64,000 nt of DNA from Vanrija pseudolonga (Eukaryota > Basidiomycota > Tremellomycetes > Trichosporonales > Trichosporonaceae), in NCBI RefSeq assembly GCF_020906515.1, contig NC_085852.1, positions 1,550,001 through 1,614,000 of the forward strand, given 5' to 3'. The notes under the pieces were generated by a model that saw only the letters and a list, made by a program, of their open reading frames with translations, searched no databases and was not told the origin of the DNA. Below are positions 20,747 to 31,769 of this stretch, one piece after another. Position 1 is the stretch's first letter. The number at the start of each line of letters is the position of its first letter. Made by a program: the position numbers and the translations under genes.

Positions 20747-23076
20747 TTAACATGCGGGTGATGCTGGGGACGGTCAGCAGAGAAGCTCGGCGGCAGTGGA
20801 GTGGCGACTTACACAAAGGAATCTTGACGCTTGCTGCCAGGCCGCCGAGACTCGTCTCCTTGTAGTGCGAGTGCATGTCCATTGCTGTGGTGCGGCAAGC
20901 CTCGATCGCGTCATCGAGGGAGACGGTGTGCTCGCCGCTGCCTGCCATGGCGAGCTGGGCGGCCGTGACGGCCTTGACGGCGCCGAGCGAGTTACGCTCG
21001 ATGCATGGCACCTGGACGAGGCCGCCGAGCGGGTCGCAGGTGAGGCCGAGGTTGTGCCTGCCGTCGTTAGCGCGTGTCTCTTTCCGCGCGACTCACTCGA
21101 TGCCAATCTCCGCAGCCTGGAGGATCACGGGCGGCTCGGCACCCAGGATGGCAGTCAGCCCCGCCGCGGCCATGCTGCACGCGACGCCGACTTCAGCCAT
21201 GCAGCCGCCCTCGGCGGCTGAGATTGTCGCTCCTCGCTTGAAGAGCATGCCGACGGCCGAGGCAGTCAGGAGGAAGGTCATGATGCTGTCGTGCGTGGTT
21301 AGGAGGTTGTGGCGTCCTCGCTGGGCAGGGGTACTCACTCGCGGTGCGCGTTCTGCGAGATGAACTCGGTGACATACTTGAGCGTGGCGGGGATGACACC
21401 AGCCGCGCCGTTGGTGCTGGAGCCGTTAGCCAGTGCTCTCTTGGGGGCAGGTAGGCACTCACGGAGCAGTCACCACACGACCGCCGCTCGCGTTCACCTC
21501 GTTGACCGCAATAGCCATGCACGAGAGGTACTCGATACCGGGGAACACGGGCCGGGTGTGCTTCGGCACGAGCTCGAGGTAGTGTCCCTGTCGTCCGGTA
21601 CGCTTGCCGTTCTTTGGCGCCGGCTCGACGGCGGTGCCCGGCCCGAGGGAGGGGTTACGGGGCACGCCGACGCTGAGGTAGAAGCCCTGCTGGAGGCGCT
21701 TGTAGAGGCCTGGTGCGCGGCGGCGCACATTAAGACCGCCGGGAAGATGCTTGTCGCTCGAGGTCACGCCGTTTCGGATACACCCGTCCATTGTCTCCCA
21801 CACTGGAGTTGGTTAGCCTTGTTCACCGCTGCCGAACTCACGGGCCATGAGACCAGCCTCGATCTCGGCCTCGGAGCGGAATGCGCGCTCGTTCTCCCAC
21901 ACGACCTGAGCAATGGTGAGGTTTTCGCGCTCACAGATGGCGAGCAGCTCCTCGGCCGTCGCGAAGATGAACGGCAGGCGCTTGGGCTCGGCCTTGCCCT
22001 CGATCTCGGCGGCGTTACCGTCGCCCTTGCCGTCCGTGATGGCGGGCAGCAGGCCGTCCGCCGTTGTCGCCGCAAAGCCCTGGCCCTGGTCTCGGCGCGC
22101 GGGTGTGGCATCGTCGGCGTGCGTCTCGCGGTAGTACAGGTTCTGGTTGGCCGTCTGGGTCTCCTTGTTGACGACAAAGCCACCACCGACAGAAAAGTAC
22201 TCGTTGGTCGCGAGCATGTCGCCGTTCTTGTCGAACACGGTGAAGACGACGCCGTTGGGGTGCGCGGGCAGCGGGTTGAGGTGCCATGTCATGTCGCGGT
22301 CCAGGTCAAACTTGACGCGCTTGTGTGCGCCGTGGTCGAGCCCGAGGTCGACCTCGCCCACGGCGCGGACCTCGTCGAGCACGCGCCCCAGCCGTCCGAC
22401 CTCGACCGACTCTGGGTCCTCGCCCATCAGGCCGAGGAGGACGGCATGGGGCGTCATGTGGCCCATGCCTGTGGCGGCGAGCGAGCCGTGGAGGGAGACC
22501 TTGAGGCTGTGGACGTGCTTGTGCATCGCCTTGGGGAGGGAGAAGGTGAAGATCTTCGCGGCGCTGGGATGTCAGCGGGGTTGGGGCTGAGGCAAAACGG
22601 TGCTCGGACGGGAGTCGGGCGTTACCTCCTCGCCGACTGCAAGGAAGGATTGAAAGCGCGTACAGCCCGTCGACGACTTCCCACATACCCCACGCAGCAC
22701 TCACCGCATCGGACCAACCGTGTGACTCGAGCTTGGGCCAATGCCAATGGAGAACAGGTCGAATGTCGAGATGACGGCGTGCTCTGCGCGCGGCTTGTCC
22801 TCGGCCCCGGGGCGCTGCGACGGCGGGAGCTCGGACAGGGGGATCTGACCCATGTTCGGGGTGGCGGGGGCGACGGCGGTCGAGTTGGCGCGGGTGAGGG
22901 TAAAGGCTGCTGGCGTCGCTGATGGCAGCGACAGCGCCGCTGGGCGGGGGACGGCGCGCGCGGCGAGCGCGATGCGCGGAGTGAGCTGTGGGAGTGGTTA
23001 GCGAGGGCGAGCGACGACGCGCGCGCGCGCCACTCACGACGACCCGGGCAGCGCGGCGTGGTGCAGAGCGGAGCAT
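20747..23076 (-). CDS. L-serine dehydratase, iron-sulfur type
   Basis: Deaminates L-serine to pyruvate and ammonia with a 4Fe-4S cluster, the bacterial SdaA type rather than the PLP type of yeast Cha1. It starts at ATG 23076 with an Arg/Ala/Ser-rich mitochondrial-style leader ([13 protein letters not shown]). The beta part carries [20 protein letters not shown] and [20 protein letters not shown]. The alpha part carries [14 protein letters not shown] joined to [15 protein letters not shown], and the cluster region [17 protein letters not shown] with [20 protein letters not shown]. After splicing it ends ASVKIPLSSPAC, stop TAA 20747-20749. Both halves are fused in one chain of about 550 residues, as in other fungal copies. 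Roughly seven short introns are inferred. Mitochondrial location is inference from the leader. Confidence 0.9.
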
Positions 23077-23671
23077 GGTGTAGCGGTCTGTGGATGGGGG
23101 GAGAAGAAGAGTCGTAGTAATCGTCGACGAGGCCGCTACTTTGAGCAGCTAGAGCGATACCCGCTTTCCGTCGACGATGTTGGCCATGGAGTGCGATGTC
23201 CAACAGGTCGGCTTGTTTTTCCAATCTGGGCACTGCGTGGTGTGGGTCGCCTGCTGGTGGCTGGGGCTCCGGCCGACAGCTGATAAGCGGGGCGGTGGGT
23301 GGGTGGGTGCCTGTGACTGACGGGGCGAATGGTGGGCTGCGAGTTTGGCACCGTGAGGGCGAGTCGGCGACAGCCGGCAATCTTCGGGCAGTCGTACAAT
23401 GTCAACAAAGGCGAGCAGACGACCGAGGTATGCATGCAGACGAGGCAGTGTGGCAATGATAAGACGAAACAAAGCAAGTATGTAGTAGAGCGGCGGGGCG
23501 GGACAAGCCCAAAGGCACTGCTCGCACCGCCCGCCGAGCCATGGGCCAATGGGTTGGGCGGGCGAGAGATAAGCGCTGATTGTGATGGAGTCGATGGAGT
23601 TGATTTCTGACTCGAGCCGAGCGTGCGCCAGCGTGCGCCGGCGTGAGCCCGGATCATGCAACAATCCCAGT
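23077..23671. other. Serine dehydratase promoter region
   Basis: Between the start of the serine dehydratase and the stop of the sugar kinase, both minus strand. No coding sequence is supported. Confidence 0.5.
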
Positions 23672-24828
23672 CTAGAGGTGGAGCGCAGCGAGTGCCGCTG
23701 CGCCCCGGCGCGCAGGGCTAGTGACCGTCTCGACCCAGTCAAACTGCACCCCCATACGATCGAGCGCAGCTTCCAGCGCGGCGCCGTACGCCGGCTGCAC
23801 CCCAAGACCACCAGTGATGGCCAGCCCGCCGCGCACGCGGCCGTCACGCTTGGCCTGGCGCGCGAGGGACGCAATGTCCACCGCGAGGCCGGCAGCGCAC
23901 TCGGCCAGCGCGGCAGCCGCGAGCTCGTCGCTGCCTGCGCGCGACAACACCTCCGGTGCCAGCCCCGCAATGCGCAGCTTGCGCGCGTTGCTCGCGGACA
24001 CGGGGTCGAGGTCGGTCGGGACGTCGTGCTGCGTGTGTCAGTCAGCTTGCTGCTCAACACCTCAAGCCCACGCACACATCTAGCCGGCACGTCGTCGGTC
24101 GACTCGGCGCCGAACCGTTCCCTAATAAGCTGCGCGACGCCGTCGACCTCACGCCCCTCGTCGTACGCCTCGCACGCGCGCCGGATGGCGACAAGGCCAA
24201 GATGGTATCCCGAGCCCGGGTCGCCGAAGAGGAAGCCGAAGCCGCCACGCTTGCCCCACTGTCCCTGGGCGTCGACGCCGAGCGCGACGCTCCCGGTGCC
24301 GCTGACGACCGCGGCACACCACTCTGCGCGCCGCTCGCGCATCACGAGCGACAGTATCAGCGCGTCGTTCATCACCTCCACTGGGCGGGGGAAGACGGGC
24401 GCGAGGGCCGCGCTGAGGCGCGCGACGTCGGTCGGCGTGTCGCATCCGGATACCTGGGGTCAGCTGCGGCGGAGGAGGCAACTTACCCCGACCCACGCCT
24501 CCTCGAATGCGATAGGGCAGCGGTACGGCTCTGACGACGCCGGCTCGCTCGACGAAGAGGGCAGCGCGGCGACGGCCTGCGCGACGGCCTTCAAGATCCT
24601 GTTGGTCAGCGCCGGTGTTGTGACTCTACTCACTCGCCGACGGCAACGCCGACGCCCAGCTCGGCCATGTTCGCCGGCCCCGCGAACCCCTCAGCCACGA
24701 TGCTCCCCTCGTGGTCGGCGATCGCGACGGCGACCTTGGTGCCCCCTGCCTGTGGTGTCAGCGCCGGACAAAGCCCGCACACTCACGTCGACGCAGAGGT
24801 ACAGTCTTTCCAGGCGCATTGCCGGCAT
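23672..24828 (-). CDS. N-acetylglucosamine kinase-like ATPase (BadF/BadG family)
   Basis: ASKHA-fold sugar kinase expected to phosphorylate GlcNAc. From ATG 24828 it reads MPAMRLERLYLCVD joined to AGGTKVAVAIADHEG (phosphate-1 motif). Next come EGFAGPANMAELGVGVA, the substrate-side EVMNDALILSLV, the phosphate-2 loop CAAVVSGTGSVALG, GGFGFLFGDPGSGYHLG, and near the end GLAITGGLGVQPAYGAAL (adenosine loop), stop TAG 23672-23674. Length near 345 residues fits NAGK. Four short introns are inferred. Two Gly-rich glycines of the Asp-Gly-Gly-Gly-Thr motif are reduced to Ala-Gly-Gly-Thr, within family variation. Its neighbour upstream is a Zn2Cys6 regulator on the same strand. Confidence 0.82.
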
Positions 24829-25382
24829 GGTGGTGGAGGTGGGCGGGTGGGGGGAGTCGAGGAGGTCAAGGAGGGGGGGGAGGAAGACTGTCCCCCTGTA
24901 ACCAGTTATGAGCAATCCTGAGCAGCGACGACGGTGATAGAAAACCAACGACGGCGCAGTACCACTCGCATGACCCCTCACCTCCTCGCCATGCATGCTG
25001 CTCGTCGTCTCGCCGCCCGTCCACCGACCCCCCACTCTGGCTCGCTCGCTCGCCGATAGGAATTCCGGCGGTTTGGCCGGACCAGAGACCCGGCTACAAC
25101 CTCGGTTGCCCGCCTGGACCGCGTCGTCGTCGCCAAGCCACCCACCCAGTCGTGCCGCTGCCGCTGCCGCCGCATGGGGTCTCCGCAGTCGCGCGGTCGC
25201 GACTGGCATTCCGTTTTCAAACCACGCGCAGCAATTTCCACGACAGGAGCGCGACTAATTGGCCACAGGCGATTTCCCATATTACATCCTGGCCGAGGCG
25301 CGATACATACAAACACGGAGTGTGCATTCCCAAATAGCTACATTGCGTCCTGTCCTGGCCCTCGCCACCTACATACTTGCTC
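24829..25382. other. Kinase promoter region
   Basis: Upstream of the GlcNAc-kinase-like gene and downstream of the Zn2Cys6 gene. No gene seen. A purine-rich GGAGG/GGGG tract sits at 24835-24890. Confidence 0.5.
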
Positions 25383-27626
25383 CTACGCCGCCTGGCCGTC
25401 GTCTGCGCCGTCACCGAATATGTTCAGAAGGTACGGAGGCCACTCGGCGAGCGTTGCCGGGTCAGCCATGTCGTCGAATATGGGCAGGTCCTGCAAGATG
25501 CCGAGCGTCGGCGCCTGGTCCATGAACAGGAAGCCGCCGCGGGGGGAGAACGAGCCGGATGACAGCGCTGTCTGCGAGAGCAGCGAGAGGGTGTTGGCCG
25601 TGTCGAGGACAGTGGGCTCGCCGCCCGCTGCTGGTGGCCCCGACGGCCCGCTAAAGCTCTGCGACGGCGACACGGTCGGCAGCGTCGCGAGGTTGCGCTG
25701 CGTCGGCGTGCGGACCTCCTGCAGCGCTGACTCGAGCCGCGCTGCCAGCGTGTGCCGCAGGCTCGGGGCAGACTGCTGCGTGCACGACAGGCATTGCAGG
25801 TGGTTCTGGATGAGATTGAGGTCTGGGGGGTGAGCTCGCGTCCCTGTTCAACACCCACCATCATCGGTCGCCGAGCCCGACGACCACGCCTGCAGCAGGA
25901 TCAACGACGCCTGCGTGATAATCGTCAAGTCCCAGCTGCTCCACACCTCGAAGCCTGTGGCCTCAATCTTGAGCACGACCCTCGCCGAGTCGAGCAGCTC
26001 CTCCCGGTCCGAGGCGGCCGTCGCGTTTAGCCCCCGCAACGGAAAGAAGATGGAGAGGACGAGCAGCTTGTGCAGGTGGTAGTTGAGCAGCGTGATGCTG
26101 CGGACATACATGCTCGAGTTTGTGGCTGGGGCGTCAGCTCTGGTCGGGCATTTGACCCACTTGTGACTGCCACTCTGGAATACCAGGTGTCAATCTCTAC
26201 TGCCCACGCGCGGATGGCCGCCATATCGTCCGGGTCAGCTGTGATTGACGGCGCGGCCGTCGGGATGGGCGACGACACCGTCTCCCACACGGTCGGGATG
26301 CCGCGGCCAACAAAGTGCGGCATGCGGTGCTGCATGATGGCCAGAAGCTCGCCGATGCTGCTCGCTGCGCTGGTGGGGATCGCCGGCGCCGACTGGGGCA
26401 CGAACGGCGGGTCGGGTGGGGCGAACGGAAGCGACGGGCACTTGAGATGCAGAGACGAATGCTCGAGCTCGATGGTCTGGAGTTAGCAATGCCAATGCAG
26501 CCCAACTCACCCGTAAACCCTCCCACAGCCCGCGCCACTCTGCCTGCCGTCGCCCACGCTCCTCAGCCATGCCGTCTAGCAACAAGCGGTAGGCAGCATT
26601 AACCCACAGCCCGACTGTATCCACCCAGCCGATGGCGAGCAGCCCACACAAGATGATGCCGAGCACGTCGTCAAACTTGCCGCTCACAGCGCCGTTGCCC
26701 TCGTCCTTGAGCGCGCCGACGATTGCCGAGCCGGGAATCGACAGTGTCCCAACCGCGCGGGTGAACGCCTCGAAATACACTGGCTGGTGGTGCGCGAGGT
26801 CGGCCGACGGGAAGTGCGCCGCTGCAACGTACAGGATCGCGACCGACAGCAGCGGTGACGGCGCCGTGAATGACACCTGGCTCTCGCTGAGAAAGTGCAG
26901 CCCGGGCATGTGTTTCCGGAATCTGCCATCATCAGCACCGCTTCCTTCCATCGCATCGGCGGCACTCACGAGTCGTACAGCTGGCACACGGCAGGGAGGG
27001 CCCAGGCGTCGCTGCCCGCCAGCGACGCGGGCAGCTCCTGCTTGAGCCTGTCGAGCGCGTCCCACACGCCGCGAAACTCGGGCGGCACGGGGCCGGGGGG
27101 CATGATGAGCCCAAGAGATCCTGGCGGGTCGCTCTGCGGGGTCGGGATATGTGTCCTCGACGTAGATGGGCCGGCCGCGCGGCTATCTCCCCTCTCCATT
27201 CGCGCCAGCAGCCCCTCGAGCCTTGCGTTCGTCGTCTCGAGTGCCTTGAGCCGCTCCGTCACGTCGTTGCGCCACAGCTCGGTGCACGTGTGCGATGGGT
27301 ACGGGCCCGGTGAGAGCGGCACCGCGGCGTTGCGGCGCGCGACAAACTCGCATGTCGCGCCGGTGCGCCGGCACCGTCGGCACGGCGGGTCGAGCGCCCC
27401 GATACACCGCATCTTGAGGCTGCGGCAGCGTGCTGAGCAGATGTCAGATTTCACAGCAACGAGCAAGAGCAAAGTACCCACTGCATGCCTGCGATGTGCG
27501 GTTCGATTCCAGCCGCCGCTTCTTGTCTGGCCGCCCGGATCCGTCACCTCCCTCGCCGTCGGGCGATGAGCCTGACCGTTGCTCGCGCGACCTCGGCGTC
27601 GAATGGGGTGGGGACCTGGGCGTCAT
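25383..27626 (-). CDS. Zn2Cys6 fungal transcription factor
   Basis: Binuclear zinc-cluster regulator of unknown target. After a basic Ser/Pro-rich start (MTPRSPPHSTPRSREQ, PDKKRRLESNR) the cluster reads ACTRCRSLKMRC then PPCRRCRRTGATC, giving Cys spacing 2-6-7-2-6; an intron falls just after the first Cys. A short coiled coil (VTERLKALETTNARLEGLLA) should mediate dimerisation. The fungal-TF middle region follows with SPLLSVAILYVAAAHFP, GLLAIGWVDTVGLWVNAAYR and MYVRSITLLNYHLHKLLVL. The tail (FLFMDQAPTLGILQDLPIFD, LLNIFGDG) is acidic and aromatic, plausible as activation domain. Stop TAG 25383-25385. An in-frame ATG at 27740 would add 38 residues; I prefer 27626 because the zinc-finger leader is then typical in length. 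Confidence 0.85.
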
Positions 27627-29078
27627 GTGCGCGTGAGTTGAACGTTTTGTATTGCTGAAGGGGTGCTGTACGAGCTGCTCTGACGAGTGTAAAGTCACAC
27701 GTTTGGTTGCAGATCGCTTGGTTGGAATCACTGGTCGCATCTGTATCTCGATTTAGACTCGCGTCGATTGGGATGAACGCCAATTGAATCCTAGCCAGGT
27801 TTGGCCGGCCACAAAGCTGAGCCCCGGACTAATCTTTGGCTTGGAGCACGGCGGGGTAAGCGGCGCGCGGCGCGCGGCGCCCTGGGCCAATGTCCGGCAA
27901 AGGCGACCGGTTGACCCGGCAAAGTGGGGGAGGGCAGCGAGAGATACCTGCGCGTCTGCGGGCAACGACCGATGCACGCGACTGACCGATGCATGCAGAG
28001 TACAAATACACAAAGAATGCCAAGACGACGCATGCACCCCTTTGTCGCGTTGTCGGCTCGTCGGTACTCGGGACGAAGCCGACCCCCCCTTGCCCAACTG
28101 CCGGCGGATCTTGTCGCTGCCACATTCCCTCCCCGTCCTCGACAAACAGGTTCACAACGCCTCCCCGCGTCTGTCAACGTCGTTATTTCTCGTTTAGGCA
28201 AGGGTGCCACTGGTCTCGAGGACATAGGTGGTATCTCGAGACATGGCAGCCCAGCGAGCGACGAGGGCGGACCCGCCTGGCTGGCTCTGGCTGCCTGTGA
28301 ACAGCGTGACGCCGCCTTGTCACGTTGGGCTGGAGGGGCGTCCTGGATCGTCCGTGGATCCGTGGCGCAGGTGGGAGCTGAGAGTCCATTGGCATTTTTG
28401 CTGCTGGGTCAACGAACTTTGGCTGGCGCTGTCAGTGCCGCCTGGTCGCTATCGTCTCCACGACGCTGCTGACATCACTGGGCTGTGCCCTCGCGAAGCT
28501 TGATGCGCGCATACGACTCGTTAATCGTCGCACGATGCTTAGATCTCGCATAATTAGCACTGACGTTATATGCGCCAACGGCGAAGCGCCTTGTTCGGCC
28601 CCTGCTACCAAGGCCGTGGTGACGCTCTACAGCCCCGCTGGGCGCCGCACACACTGGCGTCGCAGGTCCGTCGTCATCATGCTGTGTATCATCATCTGTC
28701 GTCGTCTGACCTTCATTGCTCGGCGCCGACGTTCCTCCGACATGTCCGGAGAGCTGCTGCTGCCTGCCTGCCTTGCTGTCGTCACGTCCGCCAAAGTCGC
28801 GCGAAGGGCGCATGCGCGTCGCGACTGTGTTTGATCCCCCCTCATTGTGACTTTGCGGTTACGTCACAGTCGCCGGGATGTGCGCATTCCAAGTTCCGCC
28901 GCTGCCGCCCTGCCTGCCAGCTGCTGCCCTTCACTGTCGCCGCCGCCGCGTCGATCGCCTCTCGGTTCGGTTTGACCTGCCTGGTACAATCAAAAGCAGC
29001 ACGACGAGGCTATTTCAACCCATCACAGCTTTCTTCTTCTCTCCCCCATCCACACAAAAACATCACATCCACCTCACA
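27627..29078. other. 1.4-kb divergent intergenic region
   Basis: Carries the promoters of the Zn2Cys6 gene (minus) and of VIP1 (plus). Open frames present are low-quality and mutually overlapping. The last 60 bases before VIP1 are CT- and CA-rich, a common fungal leader. Confidence 0.5.
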
Positions 29079-30435
29079 ATGTCTACCGGCTACACCATCC
29101 ACGTCTCGGGCCTCTCGGCCACCACTGACGAGACCAAGCTCGCCGACTTCTTCTCGTGAGTGATCGGCGGCGATTGTTGCCCTCGCCCGCGCGCCAGTGT
29201 TAACCCAACCAGCTTCTGCGGCAAGCTCACTTCCGTCAAGAAGTCGGGCACTGAGGCCGACATCACGTTCGAGAAGCTCTCGGCTCAGAAGACTGCCTTG
29301 TGAGTACTGGATGATCGCCACTGGTGCCAGCAGCTAACAAGCCCAGGATGCTCAACGGCGGTACTGTGAGTTGCGATGGGCCCGATAAGCTATAGCGACA
29401 GCCCAACTGACCCCCTCCAGCTCGACGGCGCCCACCTCGAGGTCACGTCGACGACCCCCGAAGGAGAGACTGCCAAGAACGTCCTCCCCACCGGCGGACA
29501 GACGCCCACGGGTGCCACTCCCACGTTCGACCAGGAGGACAAGCCCAAGGTACGTCATCGGTGGTCCATTGGTGTCGTCTGCGTTCGATAAGGCGATGCG
29601 TGCGACGCGCCTGATGTGAAACGAACACGTCGAGCTCGTGTGCTGACTCGCATCCACAGGCGGCTATTGCCGCCGAGTACCTCGCCCACGGCTACCTCCT
29701 CGGCGACCACATCATCCAGAAGGCCATCGAGGTCGACAGTGAGTAGTTGGAAGGCACGGTTCGTCCCTGACATCATCACCAGACAAGCAGGGCATCTCGA
29801 CGCGCTTCCTCTCGTTCATCAACCACATTGACAAGCGCGCTGGTGAGCGCCTCGTCGGCGAGAACCAGACCGTCTCGGGCAACGTGCACGCCCAGGCCTC
29901 CCAGGTCTACTCCAAGGTCCGCGAGGCCGACCAGCAGCGTGGTGTCAGCACCAAGTTCCACGAGTACTACACCAAGGCGATTGCTACGCCTGTTGGCCAG
30001 CGGTAAGTCTGACGTGCGTTGTGCGGTGTTGTGCGGCGGTGCCAGGTTGGCTGCTACAGTCAGAATTGGCCCTGCCGCCACCGCCACCACCGGCTACTCG
30101 CCAAGCTGGCATACTAACACACCCCAGCGTGTCCCAGTTCTACACCGAGACCTCGAAGCAGGTCCTTGACGTCCACGAGGAGGCCAAGCGCATTGCCGTG
30201 AGTGGCCCGCGCCGGGTGCTAAGGCCGCACTGACGACATGCAGAACCAGAAGAAGGGTGCCAGCCGCACCACGAGCCCCCCTCCTCCTCCCTCGGCCGCT
30301 GACGCCAAGGCGGCTGAGGCTGGCGCTTCCGCCCCCGCCCCCGCCCCCGCCCCCGCCCCCGCTGCCGCTGCCGCTGCTGCTCCTGCCGAGCCTGAGAAGG
30401 CTGCCGCTGCCGCCGCGACTGCCCCCAAGTCGTAA
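29079..30435 (+). CDS. VIP1: Vip1-like RRM protein
   Basis: RNA-recognition-motif protein of the fission-yeast Vip1 family, whose role is not settled. Eight exons from ATG 29079 to TAA 30435. The RRM is residues 5-80: YTIHVSGLSATTDETKLADF, FCGKLTSVKKSG, ADITFEKLSAQKTALMLNG. It is followed by AAEYLAHGYLLGDHIIQKAI, a helical middle region (ISTRFLSFINHIDKRAGERL, YSKVREADQQRG) and a low-complexity tail of repeated Pro-Ala. A 5' leader near 28990-29078 is CT-rich. Splicing introns are 38-120 nt. A strong inverted repeat lies 25 bp after the stop. Confidence 0.85.
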
Positions 30436-30459
30436 CCTTTTATAGTGTAGGGTATTGGT

Positions 30460-30496
30460 ACCGCACGCGGCGCGATATATGGCTTCCGCGTGCGGT
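30460..30496 (+). terminator. Perfect 11-bp inverted repeat in VIP1 3' flank
   Basis: ACCGCACGCGG (30460-30470) pairs exactly with CCGCGTGCGGT (30486-30496) around a 15-nt loop that is partly AT-rich (GATATATGG). It would form a stable hairpin in the VIP1 transcript 3' end. A role in RNA 3'-end stability or processing is inference. Confidence 0.5.
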
Positions 30497-30825
30497 TTAA
30501 GGAATGTAATGCATTAGCGTTGCTGCAACCAGCGCACCGCGTCGCACTAATCGACGCATCCGGCAAAGCTAACCGTGGTCATTACAAAATTTGATTCCGC
30601 ACCACGCCATTTCCGGCGTTTTGTAACCCCGCTCTGCGCACGGACCTCCTCCCAGAATGATATACATTGCGTCGGTGTCAACAACTTTCTCTTTCTTTCT
30701 CTCAACCCACCACTGGTCAGTATACCTTCCCCTCGCCCTTCCCTCGCCACCCACTGCGCCCTCCCCACGCACGCACGTCACCCTCTACCACTCACTCCCA
30801 CCCCAACGCAGCCGCTGACTCCCCC

Positions 30826-31283
30826 AGGCCCAAGGTCACAATGCTCGCTACTAGCAGATGCGCGTTTGTGTCTAGTCCACGCATCGTGTATTCTCCCCTC
30901 GCGAGCGGGTTAAGGTCCTGGCATTCAAACCCCCACAACCGGCCCCAAAGGGTCTGCGCGTAACCGCGTACCGTGCTCGACCAGCAATGCGCCCCGGCGG
31001 CCTGCTTCGGCGACCCAGAGACGCTGGCGGCTTGCCCGCCACCAGCAGAGGGTAGAGGCCGCTCGGGGCTTGGTAGGAGCTCGGGGGTAGCCTCGTGCCC
31101 CGTACGGGGGGTGGCCCCCTCCCGCAGCCACGGTTCGCCGTCGGTAGTTTTCCCTCGGGAATCCGGGCACAGAGACTTTAGTGCAATTTGGTGACAATCC
31201 TGCTCGCAAGAGCAACTGCTGGTCGCAGCAGGGGATTAACTCGATCAGGACTACTCTGGGTCGTGGTGGCTCTTCACACTTTT
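30826..31283 (+). ncRNA. Nuclear RNase P RNA
   Basis: RNA subunit of the enzyme that trims tRNA 5' ends. The sequence order matches eukaryotic RNase P RNA as I recall it from human H1. A P3-like double stem comes first (GCTCGC 30843-30848 with GCGAGC 30901-30906; GATGCG 30857-30862 with CGCATC 30880-30885). Then CR-I with AAGGTC, a long stem (CCCCGGCGGCC 30992-31002 with GGCCGCTCGGGG 31057-31068), several short hairpins, a CR-IV-like GGCACAGAG, and CR-V with CAGGACTACTCT. The defining P4 long-range helix forms as GTCCTG 30915-30920 with CAGGAC 31246-31251, and its bases differ from human in a compensating way. A TTTT at 31280-31283 suits Pol III termination. The 5' end is uncertain (GGCCCA near 30828 can pair with TGGGTC). 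RNase MRP RNA is the main alternative. Confidence 0.75.
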
Positions 31284-31769
31284 ATGGCTCTCCGAGCCTA
31301 GATTTCTTCCCCCCTCTCTTCACTTTGTTGTTGTACTTGGACATCATGCATTCTTGACACTCAGACGCATTCGGTGGTGGGCGAGGAAGGTGTAGTCTCA
31401 AGTTTGTTGACTCACTCGGCGTGTTCGCACCCCGCCGCTGACGCACTCGGCGCGCACGGTCCTCTGTCTGAGCTTCTCTCGTGCGCCCCCTCGTGTGCCC
31501 CTCGTCTGCTTCTCGTCAGTCACACGCTGGTACACGGCACACTCGCGCACGCTCAGCTCACCGCCCTTGCTCGAGTGACAAACTGGCAACAAGAAGGCAC
31601 AGTGAGCAGGGCCCAGTCACCACGGCGCACCAGCCCCGCGCGCAATGCTCATTCGCATGCATAACACATCCAATTACCACCACTCTACGCTCGCCGGGTA
31701 TCCATAGGTATAATCTTCGATGGCTCGTCCTCTTTTCCAAATGCAATGGCAATGGCCAAATGATCGCGA
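31284..31769. other. Intergenic, no gene seen
   Basis: 3' flanks of the RNase P RNA gene and of VTS1, which point towards each other. No supported coding sequence. Confidence 0.5.

Noticed and set aside
21309-22922. 537-residue plus-strand open frame
   Set aside because: Antisense shadow of the L-serine dehydratase exons, with no domain of its own and running through that gene's introns.
27495-27515. GGTTCGATTCC, a tRNA T-loop-like string
   Set aside because: It falls within the zinc-cluster coding exon and has no cloverleaf around it.
30841-30963. 40-residue open frame beginning MLATSRCAFVSSPRIVYSPL, resembling a mitochondrial presequence
   Set aside because: It lies inside the RNase P RNA helices P3-CR-I, stops at once, and has no convincing continuation; the RNA explanation accounts for the whole region.
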